A stretch of 64,000 bases of DNA from Cellulomonas fimi ATCC 484 (GTDB lineage Bacteria > Actinomycetota > Actinomycetes > Actinomycetales > Cellulomonadaceae), in NCBI RefSeq assembly GCF_000212695.1, contig NC_015514.1, forward strand, positions 806,001 to 870,000, in the 5' to 3' direction. The number at the start of each line of letters is the position of its first letter. Within the stretch, counting starts at the first letter, position 1. The notes under the pieces are model-generated. The model had not been told where the DNA came from. It did not search any database and saw nothing but the letters and a program-made list of their open reading frames with translations. This document shows, piece by piece, positions 19,230 through 27,427 of the stretch. Made by a program: the position numbers and the translations under genes.

Positions 19230-20335
19230 CCACGACCACCCCCGCCGAGCCCTCGAGCGACCTGCTGCGCCCGCACGCCGAGCAGGCGTTCGCGCACGAG
19301 CTCGCCGCGCTCGCCGCGGCCGACGACCGCCCGCGCCCGCCGGGCTGGCAGCTGTCGCCCGCCGCCGTCGTGAGCTACCTGCTCGGCGGGACGCTGCCGG
19401 ACGGCACGGTCGTCACCCCGAAGTACGTGGGCCCCCGCCGTCTCGTCGAGGTGGCCGTCGCGACCCTCGCGACCGACCGCGCGCTCCTGCTGCTGGGTGT
19501 CCCCGGAACGGCGAAGACGTGGGTGTCCGAGCACCTCGCCGCCGCGATCAGCGGCACGTCCGCGCTGGTCGTGCAGGGCACGTCAGGCACGGGGGACGAC
19601 GCGCTGCGGTACGGGTGGAACTACGCGCGCCTGCTCACCGAGGGCCCGACGCCTGCGGCCCTCGTCGAGTCGCCGGTGATGAGCGCGATGCGCACCGCAC
19701 GGATCGCGCGCATCGAGGAGCTCACGCGCATCCCGTCCGACGTGCAGGACGCGCTCATCTCGATCCTGTCCGAGAAGTCGCTGCCCGTGCCCGAGCTCGC
19801 GACCGAGGTCCAGGCGGCCAAGGGGTTCAACGTCATCGCGACCGCGAACGACCGGGACCGCGGCGTCAACGACCTGTCGTCGGCGCTGCGCCGCCGCTTC
19901 AACACCGTGGTCCTGCCGCTGCCCGCGACCGAGGACGAGGAGGTGGAGATCGTGGCCCGCCGCGTGGCGCAGCTCGGCTCGTCCCTGGAGCTGCCGACCG
20001 CCCCTGCCGCCGCGGAGGAGATCCGGCGGGTCGTCACGGTGTTCCGCGAGCTGCGCTCCGGGCGCACGAGCGACGGGCGCACGCAGCTCAAGTCCCCGTC
20101 CGGGACGCTGTCGACCGCCGAGGCGATCTCCGTGCTGACCGGTGGTCTCGCGCTGGCCGCGCACTTCGGCGACGGCGTGCTGCGGTCCGCCGACGTCGCG
20201 GCCGGGATCCTCGGCGCCGTCGTCAAGGACCCCGTCGCCGACAAGGCCGTCTGGACCGAGTACCTCGAGGCGGTCGTGCGCGAGCGGTCCGGGTGGGCCG
20301 ACTTCTACCGCGCGTGCCGCGAGGTCAGCGGATGA
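19226..20335 (+). CDS. MoxR-family AAA+ ATPase
   Basis: 369 residues. Walker A is GVPGTAKT (91-98, K97), the Walker B region is RIARIEEL (about 159-166), sensor 1 is NVIATANDRDRG, and the arginine-finger region is LSSALRRRFN. MoxR ATPases usually work with VWA-domain partners as chaperones or metal-chelatase-like machines; the partner here is encoded two genes downstream. The N-terminal 70 residues precede the ATPase core and are specific to this subfamily. Both ends overlap neighbours by ATGA (19226-19229 and 20332-20335), indicating translational coupling and fixed stoichiometry. Confidence 0.92.
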   Translation: MTTTTPAEPSSDLLRPHAEQAFAHELAALAAADDRPRPPGWQLSPAAVVSYLLGGTLPDGTVVTPKYVGPRRLVEVAVATLATDRALLLLGVPGTAKTWVSEHLAAAISGTSALVVQGTSGTGDDALRYGWNYARLLTEGPTPAALVESPVMSAMRTARIARIEELTRIPSDVQDALISILSEKSLPVPELATEVQAAKGFNVIATANDRDRGVNDLSSALRRRFNTVVLPLPATEDEEVEIVARRVAQLGSSLELPTAPAAAEEIRRVVTVFRELRSGRTSDGRTQLKSPSGTLSTAEAISVLTGGLALAAHFGDGVLRSADVAAGILGAVVKDPVADKAVWTEYLEAVVRERSGWADFYRACREVSG

Positions 20336-22830
20336 CGACCGGCACGGCCGCCGACGCCCCTCCGGACGTACCGCCTGACGCCGCGTCGACGGCACCGGTC
20401 GTGCGCGTGATGGGTGTGCGGCACCACGGACCCGGCTCGGCGCGGGCGGTCGCCGCCGCCCTCGAGGAGCTGCAGCCGGACGTCGTGCTGATCGAAGGTC
20501 CCGCCGACGCCGACCCGCTCGCCGTGCTCGCCGCCGACCCCGACCTGCGCCCTCCGGTCGCGCTCCTCGCCTACGCGACCGACGCCCCGTCGCAGGCCGC
20601 GTTCTGGCCGTTCGCGGTGTTCTCCCCGGAGTGGCAGGCCCTGACCTGGGCGGCGGCCCACGAGGTGCCCGTCCGGTTCTGCGACCTGCCGTCGGGCGCC
20701 GTGCTGGCCGCGCGCACGGATGGGCGCGACGCACCGGCCGCCGATGGCGATGCGGACGGCGCGGACGGGGCCCGCGAGGCAGACGGGGCCGACGGGGCCG
20801 GCGCCGACCCGGCTGCCGATGGCGACGCGGCCGGCACCGACCGGGCCGCCGGCGCCGACGCGGACGGCGCCGACCAGGACGCCGACGCGCCCCGCGACGC
20901 CGACGGGGGCGGGCCTGACGCGGGTGACCCGGAGCCGAGCACCGGGGGCGACGTGCCGCCCGCGCGCGACGGCCACGCCCTGCGGACCGACCCGGTCGCG
21001 CAGCTCGCGTCCGCCGCCGGGTACACCGACCCGGAGCGCTGGTGGGAGGACGTCGTCGAGCACCGCCGCGACGGTGCCGCCCCGTTCGCCGTCCTCACCG
21101 AGGCGATGGCAGCGCTGCGTGAGGCCGCGGAGCCGCTGCCCGCCCACGAGGCCGAGCACGAGGAGCGCCGTGAGGCGCACATGCGCCAGACGCTGCGCGC
21201 CGTGCTCAAGTCCGGCGCCCGGCGGGTCGCGGTCGTCTGCGGCGCCTGGCACGCGCCCGCGCTCGACGGGAAGCTGCCGCCGGCGTCCCACGACGCGAAG
21301 GTGCTGCGCGGCCTGCCCAAGCGCCCGACCGCGACGACGTGGGTGCCGTGGACCGCGTCCCGCCTGGCGTTCGCGTCCGGGTACGGCGCCGGCGTCACGT
21401 CGCCCGGGTGGTACCACCACCTGTTCACGACCGAGACGGACGTGACCGCCCGGTGGATGGTCAGGGTCGCGGGGGTCCTGCGCGCGGAGGACCTGCCCGT
21501 GTCCTCCGCGCACGCGATCGAGGCCACGCGGCTGGCCGACGCGCTCGCGGTCATGCGCGGCCGCCCGCACCCCGGCCTGGAGGAGGTCACCGAGGCCATC
21601 CGGGCGGTGATGTGCGACGGGGACGACCTCCTGCTCGAGCTCGTCACGGGGCGGCTCGTCGTCGGGGAGGCGCTCGGCACCGTCCCCGGCTCCGTCCCGA
21701 CCGTCCCGCTCGAGGCCGACCTGCGCGCGACGGGGCGCCGCCTGCGGCTCAAGCTCGACGCCGTCCCGCGCGACCTGGCGCTCGACCTGCGCAAGGACAC
21801 CGACCGGGACCGGTCGACGCTGCTGCGCCGCCTGCGGCTGCTGGGTGTCCACTGGGGCACGCCCCAGACGTCCGCCGTGCGGTCCACGGGGACGTTCCGT
21901 GAGACGTGGTCGCTCGCGTGGAAGCCCGAGCTGTCGGTCGCCGTCGTCGACGCCGCGATGTGGGGCACGACCGTCCCGGGCGCCGCCACGGCGAAGGTGG
22001 TCGACACCGCCGGCAACGCGGCGCTGCCCGCCCTGACCGGCCTGGTCGAGGACGTCCTGGCCGCGGACCTGCCCGACGCGCTCGGCGCCCTGCTGTCTGA
22101 GCTCGACGCCCGGGCCGCCCGCGACGTGGACACCGCGCACCTGATGGCCGCACTGCCGGCCCTGGTGCGCGCCGAGCGGTACACCGACGTGCGCGGCACC
22201 CGCACGACCGACCTGACCCGCGTCGTCGACGCGCTGGTGATCCGCACGTGCGCGGCGTTGCCCGCGGCCGTGAGCAGCCTGGACGACGACGCGGCGGCCC
22301 GGATGCGGGACGCGGTCGACGCCGTCCACGCGGCGGTGATGCTGCGCGACCCCGGGCACACCCGCGACCTGTGGCTCGCGACGCTCGCGGGCCTGGCCGA
22401 CCGCCCGGACCTGGCGGGCGTGCTCGCGGGCCGGGTCACGCGTCTGCTGCGCGAGACGGGGACGCTCAGCACGCAGGACGCCGCGACCCGCTTCGGCCGG
22501 GCCCTGTCCGTGGGCGCGACGCCGCCCCACAAAGCCGCATGGGTCGAGGGCTTCCTCGCCGGCACCGGTCTGCTGCTGGCCCGCGACACCGACCTGCTCG
22601 ACCCGCTCGACACCTGGGTCGCGACCCTCGACGAGCAGGAGTTCACCGACGTCCTGCCGCTGCTGCGTCGCACGTTCGGCGGGTTCGCGCCCGCGGAGCG
22701 CCGTGCGGTCGGGGACGCCGTCCGCCGCACCACCCGTCCCGGCGCGACGCTCGCCCCGGTCGACGTCGACGAGGACCTCGCGGCGCCCGCGCTGGCCGCA
22801 GTCGCCCTGATCCTGGGAGTGAGCCGATGA
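20332..22830 (+). CDS. DUF5682-family protein, possible TIKI/TraB-like enzyme
   Basis: 832 residues. The N-terminus reads VMGVRHHGPGSARAVAAALEELQPDVVLIEGPADAD, with H31-H32 and E55; a later strand VAVVCGAWHAPAL carries H308. The order GxxHH, E, GxxH resembles the metal-binding pattern of the TIKI/TraB/EreA-like fold, so hydrolase activity is possible; this is inference. An Asp/Ala/Gly-rich acidic insert of about 80 residues (129-212) interrupts the N-terminal domain and is probably disordered. The C-terminal half is helical and unrecognised. It overlaps both neighbours by ATGA. It is the largest protein of the operon and its likely effector or client-binding subunit. Confidence 0.82.
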   Translation: MTTGTAADAPPDVPPDAASTAPVVRVMGVRHHGPGSARAVAAALEELQPDVVLIEGPADADPLAVLAADPDLRPPVALLAYATDAPSQAAFWPFAVFSPEWQALTWAAAHEVPVRFCDLPSGAVLAARTDGRDAPAADGDADGADGAREADGADGAGADPAADGDAAGTDRAAGADADGADQDADAPRDADGGGPDAGDPEPSTGGDVPPARDGHALRTDPVAQLASAAGYTDPERWWEDVVEHRRDGAAPFAVLTEAMAALREAAEPLPAHEAEHEERREAHMRQTLRAVLKSGARRVAVVCGAWHAPALDGKLPPASHDAKVLRGLPKRPTATTWVPWTASRLAFASGYGAGVTSPGWYHHLFTTETDVTARWMVRVAGVLRAEDLPVSSAHAIEATRLADALAVMRGRPHPGLEEVTEAIRAVMCDGDDLLLELVTGRLVVGEALGTVPGSVPTVPLEADLRATGRRLRLKLDAVPRDLALDLRKDTDRDRSTLLRRLRLLGVHWGTPQTSAVRSTGTFRETWSLAWKPELSVAVVDAAMWGTTVPGAATAKVVDTAGNAALPALTGLVEDVLAADLPDALGALLSELDARAARDVDTAHLMAALPALVRAERYTDVRGTRTTDLTRVVDALVIRTCAALPAAVSSLDDDAAARMRDAVDAVHAAVMLRDPGHTRDLWLATLAGLADRPDLAGVLAGRVTRLLRETGTLSTQDAATRFGRALSVGATPPHKAAWVEGFLAGTGLLLARDTDLLDPLDTWVATLDEQEFTDVLPLLRRTFGGFAPAERRAVGDAVRRTTRPGATLAPVDVDEDLAAPALAAVALILGVSR

Positions 22831-24041
22831 CCGAGGTGCCCTCGCCCGTCGACGACCAGGTCGCCGTCCGCGTCGACGACGCCACCCGGCTGCGCCGGTG
22901 GCGCCTGCTCCTCGGCGGCGAGGCCGGCGACCTGGCCGGGCCGCTGCACGGCGACGCGGCCGCGATGGACGCCGCGCTGGCCGCCCTCTACGACACGGGT
23001 GCCGGGGGTGCGCGCGGCGCGGGCGGCTCACGCTCGGCCGGGCTGGGCGGGTCGGCACCCCGGGTCGCGCGGTGGCTCGGCGACATCCGGACCTACTTCC
23101 CGTCGACCGTCGTGCAGGTCATGCAGAAGGACGCGGTCGACCGTCTCGGGCTGGCCCGCCTGCTGCTCGAGCCCGAGCTGCTGTCCACCGTCGAGCCGAA
23201 CGTCAACCTCGTCGGCACCCTGCTGTCGCTGAACCGCGTCATGCCCGAGCAGACGAAGGCCACCGCCCGGCAGGTCGTCGCCCACGTCGTCGACGAGATC
23301 GAGCAGCGGATCTCGACCGCCACCACGTCCGCCGTGACGGGCGCCCTGCGCCGGGGCGAGCGCACGCACCGCCCACGGCCGCGGGACATCGACTGGGACG
23401 CGACCATCCGCGCCAACCTGCGTCACTACCTGCCCGAGCACCGGACCGTGATCCCGCAGCGGCTCGTCGGGGAATCGCGCCGGCACTCCGTCGTCGCGCG
23501 GGACGTCGTGCTGTGCATCGACCAGTCCGGCTCCATGGCCGAGTCGGTCGTCTACGCGTCGGTGTTCGGCGCGGTGCTCGCGTCGATGCGTGCGCTGAAG
23601 ACGTCGCTGGTCGTGTTCGACACGGAGGTCGTCGACCTGACCGACCGGCTGGCCGACCCCGTCGACGTCCTGTTCGGCACGCAGCTCGGCGGCGGGACCG
23701 ACATCAACCGCGCCATCGCGTACTCGCAGTCCCTCATCACGCGCCCGAACGACTCCCTGTTCGTGCTCATCAGCGACCTCTACGAGGGCGGGGTCCGCGA
23801 CGAGATGCTCCGGCGGGTCGCGACGATGCAGGCCAGCGGCGTCCAGGTCGTCGTGCTCCTGGCGCTGTCCGACTCCGGCGCCCCCGCCTTCGACCACGAG
23901 AACGCGGCCGCTCTCGCGGCCCTCGGCGTCCCCGCGTTCGCCTGCACACCCGACGCGTTCCCCGACCTGCTCGCCGTCGCACTGTCCCGCGGCGACGTCG
24001 GCCGGTGGGCGCAGAGCACCCTGGGAGTGCCGACGGGCTGA
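22827..24041 (+). CDS. VWA-domain protein, partner of the MoxR ATPase
   Basis: 404 residues. The helical N-terminal half (about 20-215) is CoxE-like. The C-terminal VWA domain has a full MIDAS: D232-x-S234-x-S236 in CIDQSGSMAES, T291 in GGGTDINRA and the later DLYEGG. VWA proteins of this type bind a divalent metal and are driven by MoxR ATPases. It is the last of the five coupled genes; its ATG overlaps the DUF5682 stop by ATGA. A Gly/Ala/Arg linker lies at about 58-78. No signal peptide, so it acts in the cytoplasm. It ends 46 bases before the PH-like gene. Confidence 0.9.
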   Translation: MTEVPSPVDDQVAVRVDDATRLRRWRLLLGGEAGDLAGPLHGDAAAMDAALAALYDTGAGGARGAGGSRSAGLGGSAPRVARWLGDIRTYFPSTVVQVMQKDAVDRLGLARLLLEPELLSTVEPNVNLVGTLLSLNRVMPEQTKATARQVVAHVVDEIEQRISTATTSAVTGALRRGERTHRPRPRDIDWDATIRANLRHYLPEHRTVIPQRLVGESRRHSVVARDVVLCIDQSGSMAESVVYASVFGAVLASMRALKTSLVVFDTEVVDLTDRLADPVDVLFGTQLGGGTDINRAIAYSQSLITRPNDSLFVLISDLYEGGVRDEMLRRVATMQASGVQVVVLLALSDSGAPAFDHENAAALAALGVPAFACTPDAFPDLLAVALSRGDVGRWAQSTLGVPTG

Positions 24042-24087
24042 GCCCGACGCGCGACCGGCCGGGAGGACCGACCGAGAGAGGAGCACC

Positions 24088-24462
24088 ATGGCCGATGTCC
24101 CGCACGACAAGCCCGACCAGCTCGCGAAGATCATGAGCGGGCTGCTGCAGGGGGAGCAGCTCTACGCCGTCTACGACTGCATCGGCGTCGGGACGGGTTT
24201 CGTCGGGCTGACCGACAAGCGCGTGATCTTCCAGGACAACAGCTTCGTCGGGAAGAAGGTCGCGATCACGTCGGTGCCGTACGGGCAGATCCGCTCGGTG
24301 TCCATGGTCGCCAACAAGTCGTGGGCGGGGAGCTTCTACTCGACGTCCTCGATCGCCCTCGACGTCGGTGGCAGCGTCCGTGAGGCCGACTTCCGCGGCG
24401 AGCAGAAGGCCCGGCACGTGCACGACGTCATCCTCTGGAAGATCACGGGAGGCGGCGCCTGA
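24088..24462 (+). CDS. Small PH-domain-like protein
   Basis: 124 residues matching the bacterial PH-domain pattern: a short helix, then LTDKRVIFQDNSFVGKKVAITSVPYGQIRSVSM with the turn-rich strands and a C-terminal helix HVHDVILWKITG. Bacterial PH domains bind lipids or proteins; no ligand is known here. Start ATG at 24088 has AGAGAGGAG 4-12 nt upstream. It may belong to the MoxR/VWA operon as a sixth gene or may be independent. Confidence 0.8.
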   Translation: MADVPHDKPDQLAKIMSGLLQGEQLYAVYDCIGVGTGFVGLTDKRVIFQDNSFVGKKVAITSVPYGQIRSVSMVANKSWAGSFYSTSSIALDVGGSVREADFRGEQKARHVHDVILWKITGGGA

Positions 24463-24525
24463 CGCGGGCGTCACCGCAGCAGGCCACTTCGTCGGGCTGG
24501 CGACGGGTGACGGGCGTCGACCGGG

Positions 24526-24598
24526 TGGGCCCCGTGGGGATCGAACCCACAACCCGCGGATTAAAAGTCCGCTGCTCTGCCGATTGAGCTAGAGGCCC
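24526..24598 (-). tRNA. tRNA-Lys (anticodon TTT)
   Basis: Reading the minus strand from 24598 gives a complete 73-nt cloverleaf: acceptor GGGCCTC with GGGGCCC and discriminator A, D arm GCTC-AATCGGCA-GAGC, anticodon arm GCGGA-CTTTTAA-TCCGC, and T arm GTGGG-TTCGATC-CCCAC. Anticodon TTT reads Lys. The CCA end is not encoded. Confidence 0.97.
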
Positions 24599-24946
24599 GG
24601 GTGATGAGGGGATTCACTCGTGGAACCCACGGGACAACACCCGTGTCGTCCGCGTGCGGGCCGTGGGGCCCCGCGGCTGACGCACCGACGGTACAGCCTG
24701 GTGAAGGCGGTGGCGGGCCTGCCAGCGGGGCGGCGGTGCGTGATTCGTCGCGGTGTTCCGTCGGTGGAACCCTCGGGATACAGCGCTGGGTTTCAGGGAC
24801 GGCGAGGGCCCCCGTCGCGTCGCCCGGGCTGAGGCGACTGGGGCCCTCGTGAGGTAGAGGTGGGGTGGCCTCGAAGCTGTGTGCGTGCTCGGCCGGGCTG
24901 GTGCTCGGCGTGCGGGGCTTTCGCCGTACGACGGGGGAGCGGACGT
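24599..24946. other. Gene-free stretch upstream of tRNA-Lys
   Basis: About 350 bases with no convincing gene. The part nearest the tRNA holds its promoter region, which I cannot resolve. The only structure is the strong hairpin at 24803-24849. Confidence 0.5.
24803..24849. terminator. Long hairpin, probable terminator of the minus-strand gene to its right
   Basis: Arms CGAGGGCCCCCGTCGC (24803-24818) and GCGACTGGGGCCCTCG (24834-24849) pair over 15 of 16 positions with a 15-nt loop. It is the first such structure downstream of the 25095-25640 gene. Its distance of about 245 bases from that stop supports the idea that the transcript or gene once extended further. Confidence 0.6.
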
Positions 24947-25085
24947 CTACCGGGCGAGCCGGGCCGCACCCGGATCGGCGACGGAGAGCACCTCCGACTC
25001 CAGGGACGACTCGGCCTGGCGGAGCGCGAACCGTCGCGCGTCGGCGATGCCACCGGCGGTGTGCTCAGGGCCTCGCCCGTCGGAT
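24947..25085 (-). pseudogene. Possible 3' gene remnant or frameshifted tail of the next gene
   Basis: In one minus-strand frame, about 45 codons before a TAG at 24947-24949 have strongly GC-biased third positions and give a plausible helical peptide containing ADARRFALRQAESSLESEV. No start codon and no ribosome site precede it; upstream in this frame the sequence looks like the shadow of the 25095 gene. It could be the tail of that gene after a frameshift near 25095, or the end of a deleted gene. I do not recognise the family. Confidence 0.35.
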
Positions 25086-25094
25086 CTCGCCTCG

Positions 25095-25640
25095 TCACCG
25101 TTGGGCGTCCGCGGGGGCGGCCTTGCCGTGCTCGGCGTCGGCGAGCGACGACCACTGCCCGAACTCGGGGCGGTCGACCCACAGGCCGGAGACGTTCGCG
25201 TCGGTGAACTGGCCGAGGTCCGTGCCTGACGCACCCTTGTCCCGCGTCTCGACCGCGCCGGTGCCGTCGGGACGGAAGAAGAAGCGCGTCAGCCGCGTGC
25301 ACTGGTTCTCGAGGTAGAACACCTCGCCGTCGGGATAGGTGTAGTCGTAGACGTGCGCACGAAAGAGTCGACCGTCGTGCGGCTCGTAGTCCGAGCTGCG
25401 CCACGTGCTGCCGGCCGGGTTGTAGAACGTGGTCCGGACGAACCCGTTGGAAGCGAAGCCGATCGACCATCGCGGGTGGGGCCTGCCGTCTGGGTCGGTC
25501 TCGGCCGCATCGAGCACCTCGATGAAGTCGCCGCCGCACTCGTAGATCTGCCTCGCGCGCGACGGGTCGATCCACGTGTGGCCGGGGAACGGTCGACGCG
25601 TCTGTCGGCTCCAGCGCTGGACGTACAGCACGCGGTTCAC
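25095..25640 (-). CDS. Unrecognised protein of 181 residues
   Basis: I do not recognise this family. The protein is rich in aromatic and charged residues: IYECGGDFIEVLDAAETDPDG, GFVRTTFYNPAGSTWRSSDYEPHDG, VYDYTYPDGEVFYLENQCTRLTRFFF. The YTYPDGEVFYLENQ and TTFYNPAGS segments suggest repeated beta hairpins. There is no signal peptide or membrane segment. Start GTG at 25640 has a perfect AGGAGG with a 6-nt spacer, which overrules longer in-frame starts. It stands alone beside a tRNA gene. An open frame immediately past its stop may be a frameshifted tail. Confidence 0.65.
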   Translation of the reverse strand: MNRVLYVQRWSRQTRRPFPGHTWIDPSRARQIYECGGDFIEVLDAAETDPDGRPHPRWSIGFASNGFVRTTFYNPAGSTWRSSDYEPHDGRLFRAHVYDYTYPDGEVFYLENQCTRLTRFFFRPDGTGAVETRDKGASGTDLGQFTDANVSGLWVDRPEFGQWSSLADAEHGKAAPADAQR

Positions 25641-25652
25641 CGGATGCCTCCT

Positions 25653-25957
25653 GGATGGTTCGGCGAGTGGACAGGATCGACAGCCCACGCAGAGGACTGC
25701 CGAGGACGCCGTACGCAGCCCCGGCTGCGCGGCGTCACCTGGGGCGTCGGCGACGAGCATGACCGAGCCTTTCGAGAAGACCTCCTGACGCCCCAGCGGG
25801 TGCGCCGAGGCGCCGGCGGCGCACCCGCCGTCGTGCGCGGAGCTCCGGAGGGTGAAACGCCGCTCGCGGGGTTCTTGAGCATGCCACGCGACCCCTAACG
25901 TGGACAAAACAGACACCGTGGCTCGCACGGTGCCCGTTCGTCGACTCAGGGGGACCC
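25653..25957. other. Intergenic stretch with a hairpin
   Basis: About 300 bases between divergent genes. It holds a hairpin at 25796-25828 with arms GCGGGTGCGCC and GGCGCACCCGC. Candidate promoter elements for the plus-strand gene are TTGAGC (25875-25880) and TAACGT (25896-25901), spaced only 15 bp. No gene is supported here. Confidence 0.5.
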
Positions 25958-26284
25958 ATGGCTCGTCTACGTCTGTCACTCACCGCAGCCGCGCTCGCGG
26001 GCGCCACGCTGCTCGCCTCGGCCGGACCGGCCGCGGCGTGCCGGCCCGACCCGCAGGCCGACCCGACGACGTGGGAGTACGGCGGCGTGTACGACTGCAC
26101 GAAGGCGACCGTCGGCCACGGCGTCCGCACCTACACGAAGCCGTCCCCCGTGGCGTTCGTCGTCATCAAGACGGGCAGGACGTACTTCGTGAGCGAGCTC
26201 GGAGACGCCAACGAGGGCGACCGCACCTACACGTTCGACAAGCCCATCCGGTTCGTCATCACCTGCAACTTCACGGACGCGTAG
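25958..26284 (+). CDS. Small secreted protein
   Basis: 108 residues. A clear signal peptide (MARLRLSLTAAALAGATLLASAGPAAA) ends near residue 27, leaving a mature domain of about 80 residues. Three cysteines are seen, the first right after the signal (ACRPD), one in VYDCTK and one in VITCNFTD; the last two could form a disulphide. I do not recognise the family. Start ATG at 25958 follows AGGGGGAC. It converges on the secreted repeat-protein pair, and the first paralogue's stop is 22 bases away. Confidence 0.7.
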   Translation: MARLRLSLTAAALAGATLLASAGPAAACRPDPQADPTTWEYGGVYDCTKATVGHGVRTYTKPSPVAFVVIKTGRTYFVSELGDANEGDRTYTFDKPIRFVITCNFTDA

Positions 26285-26306
26285 GACCCGCAGGGGCGCA
26301 CGCTCG

Positions 26307-27422
26307 TCAGTCGCAAGGGGTCCAGAGGTGAGGGTGCGCGCCGACGCGCAGGAGGGTCTGGTGGCCGTCGTTGACCGCCTGAGGAACGGTGGGCAGCGCC
26401 GTGCCGTCCTGGTCGACGAGGAGCCGGAACCCGGAGTGCGCGTCGTACAGGAAGGGACGCAGCGGCGGGGTGGCCCGGGCGTCGTAGGTCGCACCGAGGA
26501 CCGTCCCGTCGGCGTCGGCGTCGCTCACCTGGAGTTCGACCGGCGACCCGTCCGGCGTCGGTGCCGGGACGACGACGTAGCCGCCGGCGGCGGTCCAGGT
26601 CACGACGGCGTCCCCACGACCGTCCGACCGTGTCCGGTACCCGATGACACGGCCGTCGTCGGCGAGCGCGACGGGGACCAGCTGCGCGCCGTCGGCGAGC
26701 GGCGGCAGGGCCGTGACCGCACCGGTCGGCGACCACAGCAGCACCTGCCGACGGAAGGAGCCGGTCGCGTCGGTCCCCGCGCCCCACCCCAGGACCCAGC
26801 CGGACGCGTTGATCGCGAGGGCCTCGGTCGAGCTCCATGCGCCTGGGGGTGGGGCGAGCACGCGCCGCTGGTCGGCCCACACGAAGGCCTCGGTGCGGCC
26901 GGGGGACCCGACGGGGTCGCTCGCGCCCACGACGGTGTTGGCGTCGTTGACGGCTCGGACGCTGTCGTAGCGGCTCGGCGACCGGTCGACGGGGACCAGC
27001 GGGAGGGGACCGTCGACGCGCACGGCCTTCGCGATCTCGTACCGCTCGCCCCGGACGTGGGCGACGCCCGCGACGCGACCCCCGGGCGACACCGCGGTGA
27101 GCTCGGAGCGCAGGCCGCCCTCGATGCCGCCGTACCAGCGGGTGTCGCCGGTCGCGGCGTGCCACGACATCGTGCGGAGCCGGGTGTCGTAGCCGACGAC
27201 GAACCCGTCGTTCCCCAGGTCGAGGGCGAACGGGACCGGCACGCGGGTCAGCGTGCCGCAGGCGGTCCCGGTCCAGCCCGTCGCGGGCGTCGCGTCGGCG
27301 CGGGCGGGCGTGGCCAGGGCCCCGACGAGAACCAGCGCGACGAGCGCGCCCGGGGCGGCTCGCCGGCGTCGGCGGGGAGCGGGACCGCGCGCCGGCGACG
27401 GGCGGCGCGCGAGCCGGGGCAC
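26307..27422 (-). CDS. Secreted repeat protein (HAF-like), paralogue B
   Basis: 371 residues. An Arg-rich N-terminus precedes a hydrophobic export segment (APGALVALVLVGALATPARA). The mature part repeats short units of the form (I/V/L)N-x2-G-x-V-(V/I/L)G: DLGNDGFVVGYD, AVNDANTVVGASD, AINASGWVLGWG, LADDGRVIGY, DADADGTVLGA. This is like HAF-type repeats that form beta-propeller-like secreted proteins of unknown role. It is a clear paralogue of the gene just upstream and shares GWxGxxCGT, RWYGGI(E/D)GGL, KAVRV(D/E)GPLPL and the HLWTP C-terminus. I chose GTG at 27422, 5 bases past the upstream stop; GTG at 27443 would overlap it. Confidence 0.75.
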   Translation of the reverse strand: MPRLARRPSPARGPAPRRRRRAAPGALVALVLVGALATPARADATPATGWTGTACGTLTRVPVPFALDLGNDGFVVGYDTRLRTMSWHAATGDTRWYGGIEGGLRSELTAVSPGGRVAGVAHVRGERYEIAKAVRVDGPLPLVPVDRSPSRYDSVRAVNDANTVVGASDPVGSPGRTEAFVWADQRRVLAPPPGAWSSTEALAINASGWVLGWGAGTDATGSFRRQVLLWSPTGAVTALPPLADGAQLVPVALADDGRVIGYRTRSDGRGDAVVTWTAAGGYVVVPAPTPDGSPVELQVSDADADGTVLGATYDARATPPLRPFLYDAHSGFRLLVDQDGTALPTVPQAVNDGHQTLLRVGAHPHLWTPCD

Positions 27423-27427
27423 CGTGC

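Noticed and set aside
24526..24598. tRNA-Lys as an integration site for a genomic island to its right
   Set aside because: The accessory-looking genes lie on the 5' side of the tRNA, while elements integrate at the 3' end. No integrase and no repeated tRNA 3' end are seen nearby.
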